Source: Aphis gossypii
Lineage: Eukaryota; Arthropoda; Insecta; Hemiptera; Aphididae
Assembly: GCF_020184175.1 (NCBI RefSeq)
Contig: NC_065530.1
Span: 15,229,260 to 15,293,259 of the forward strand
DNA length: 64,000 nt
Direction: 5' to 3'
Shown: positions 61,501 to 64,000 of the stretch, piece by piece
Numbering within the stretch: position 1 is the first letter of the stretch
Layout of the letters: each line of letters begins with the position of its first letter
The notes under the pieces: model-generated
Database searches by the model: none
What the model saw: only the letters and a program-made list of their open reading frames with translations
What the model was told of the DNA's origin: nothing
Translations under genes and position numbers: made by a program

Positions 61501-64000
61501 TGTTTTTGATTAGCATATATTTTTGCGTCAGAAAATATCGATCCATTTAAACCAAGATGTTTATAAACACATATTATCTTATAAATTTATTTTAAACATT
61601 TTACTTTCAAATAATTGAGTACTTCGCATAAATAAATACCTACCACAAATATTATATATATATATTATAGATAATTTATTCTTAATAAGTATTTAAAAAT
61701 AGGTAATTTATAAGTAATCTTATAAATACATGATTCAGGCTCAAAAATGTACTGGAATATGTTTATTTAATACTCGTTATCATTATACAATAATTGTATT
61801 TATATTTTAATTCTTATTGGTTTACATCGTAGCTTATCTAAACAACCCTTGACCTATACTTAATAAATCTGAAGTTAAAAAATACAAATTTACTGATAAT
61901 AAGAGACTTTAAGATTTGAGCTGTCATTTAAAAATAAATTGTATAAATGTATTCATAAAATAGCAGCTATTGTAGTTCTATATTATAATTATGTATATTG
62001 TATATTATACATTATTGTACATATTTAAATAATAAATGAGTCTACCAATGGTGATACGAAATTCGTATTACAAACATTTTGGGGTTTTAAGAAGAATTAT
62101 GAGATTTGCTTCATTTTTACCACGAATATAATATAATGATCACCTTGTACACAATGATAAAATATAGTATACCTAGTTATTATCTACTCAATAAAGTTTG
62201 AATGATGTATGTATGTATTATATGTTTTTTATTTTATTTTTAGCTATACATTATAGCTTAAATTTATTTTCAATTTATATGAATTTAGATACGTAAAATA
62301 TTTAAAAGTTAATTCTCAGTTATATAAAACATATACTATAATTTAGTCATATCTATCTACTTTTACAGAAAAAAGCTAAAAGTGTGAAAAAAAAAATTCA
62401 AAAATTTTCATAATATTGTTGAAATGACAACCCAATATTATTTTGTTTGTTGTTGATTATCTGTATGATTCAATTAAACAAAAACAATATTTATAGTATT
62501 TTACTTATACGATTTTATCTTTATTTTAAGTTTTGAGATAACTAAAATTAATGCTTTAATTTATAACTTTATTGGTATTCAACTTACCAATGGCTTAGTT
62601 AAAATTTCCTTAGGTATCAAAATAATATTAAGTATGTAAGTTGATTTATTTTTAAAGTTTACATTTCTAACTGTTGGCCTGAAAACTTTTATTTCCCATG
62701 ATTGATACTTTTAAAGCTTAAACAATAAAAACCAACACTTATAAAATATGTAGGTACCTGTAACACATTATATTCGAAATGATTTGAATATTTTATTTTT
62801 TTTCAATAATTAACATTTATGACCATAAAAATAATTAATGTAAACTAATATATTATTTTATTTTTAATTATTTTGGATTCACGATTTGACATATACAGAT
62901 AAATATGTATAGGTATTTAAATTATATAACATAAATGGTCATCATCAGAACCATGTTCTATTCCATCTCTAAATTATGGTAAATATTTTAATTCTTTTAA
63001 TGATTTTTGTACTTAATTATAAATATAAAGTTACCTAATATTTATTATTTAATACTTATAAATTAAAAAACTTAATATAATATATTACAAATCCATAACA
63101 CGTAAAAATTATATTTATTTACTAAATTAAATTTTTCAAGTGATTGTGTGATTTGAGTCGATGATGTTTTATAATGTGACCTTGAACATATTTTTGAGTA
63201 GGTACAATACTAAGGCCACGAACTATAAATGCATAATAATTTAACAAGCATAGGTATACAATTTTTCACATATTTTTTTTTTTTTTAAATCAACATAATT
63301 ATATTAAATAACGCGTGATATTAATTATCGTATTTTTTGCCATCATAATAGTATAGGTACTTAAATTCTTTGTTAATGAATTTTAGCAAAAATTTCAAAT
63401 TGAAACGAATATTTAATTATTATTAATATACCTAATTAAATTATTTTTTTAATATCAAGATGTAATATATTTTAGTGATAGTTTTACGAATACCTAATAA
63501 ATCAATCATAATATAATATATAGTACCTATATATTATCCTATTTTATATGTATTATGTTGTATTGTTCATAACATTCATTACATAATAAGTACTTAGTAT
63601 TTTAAAATCGAAATAAAATTTAATAAAATTATTTAAATATTAAATATATTGACGAAAATCATACAAAACTTATGTAACAGCAAAATATAGCATAGAAAAA
63701 TTACTTTTAAAACTGCTATATACACCCAAATTAAATTATTAAATTTCCAAAATTTTCGGTATAAACAACAACTGCTCTTTTTAGATGTCAGGGTCATCGT
63801 TTCATATCTAATAGGTACCGTACCTTATCCACAACTTAATTTGAAGATTGAAAAAAAACTACATCATAATCGGTACAACCGCTTAAGCGTGAATGCATAA
63901 CACACATTGTCACGCACATGACACAAACATACAATTATATAATATTAGAACATCAAGTAAAAATTATCAAATGCTTAGATACCGTTAAATTTTATTGTAT
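58560..64000. other. AT-rich DNA without recognisable gene
   Basis: No open frame above 60 codons and no splice-framed coding segment. It is consistent with a large first intron downstream of the 58.1-kb candidate exon, but that is inference. Confidence 0.55.

Noticed and set aside
1..64000. CRISPR array, operon, phage or plasmid features
   Set aside because: No regularly spaced short repeats, no clustered long open frames and no ribosome-binding-site pattern; the DNA is animal nuclear in character.

Overview
The window looks like nuclear DNA of an aphid (Hemiptera, Aphididae). This is inferred from a very AT-rich composition, many TAGGTA/GGTACCTA-type motifs, short GT-AG introns of 57 bp upwards, abundant small hAT-type elements, and an insect-type signalling gene. 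There is no prokaryotic or phage gene structure, no CRISPR array, and no recognisable tRNA or rRNA.

One intact protein-coding gene is clear: on the plus strand, 38520-52549, an 18-exon connector enhancer of KSR (cnk). The joined exons read about 1379 codons without a break. They encode SAM, CRIC, PDZ, a long proline-rich linker, a PH domain and a low-complexity tail, in the order expected for a scaffold of the Ras-Raf-MAPK pathway. A second gene-like locus on the minus strand, 30574-32697, is a leukotriene A4 hydrolase (M1 aminopeptidase) copy. It keeps its introns but has lost the first half of the HExxH zinc motif and carries frameshifts and stops, so it is a pseudogene.

Mobile and repeated DNA, left to right: copies of a TACARGGTGA-type repeat (about 2.28 and 22.83 kb); a dispersed AT-rich composite repeat (5.3-6.4, 18.2-19.0, 34.4-36.1 and 36.6-37.3 kb), whose largest copy holds a 548-bp internal tandem period between 14-bp inverted ends; a tandem array at 20.6-21.7 kb with one unit split by a small hAT element; hAT-type elements at 27.3, 33.3 and 49.1 kb with 7-of-8 matching 8-bp target duplications; a DUF4817-type transposase helix-turn-helix remnant at 28.2 kb, followed by an unidentified GC-richer block; and a LINE reverse-transcriptase remnant at 56.8-57.4 kb on the minus strand.

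The left 30 kb and right 11 kb are mostly AT-rich DNA without recognisable genes. They are broken by CpG-richer islands at 4.4-5.1, 10.5-10.8, 11.1-11.9, 22.4-22.8, 23.6-24.3, 26.7-27.1 and 58.1-58.5 kb. These could be promoters or non-coding first exons of genes whose coding parts lie in large-intron space or outside the window. Two isolated exon-like pieces (8220-8273 and 26116-26197) hint at such genes. I found no clear evidence of a previously undescribed system. The most unusual items are the eroded zinc-site LTA4H copy, the filled and empty hAT sites inside one tandem array, the 548-bp composite repeat, and a stop-free 57-nt intron in cnk.
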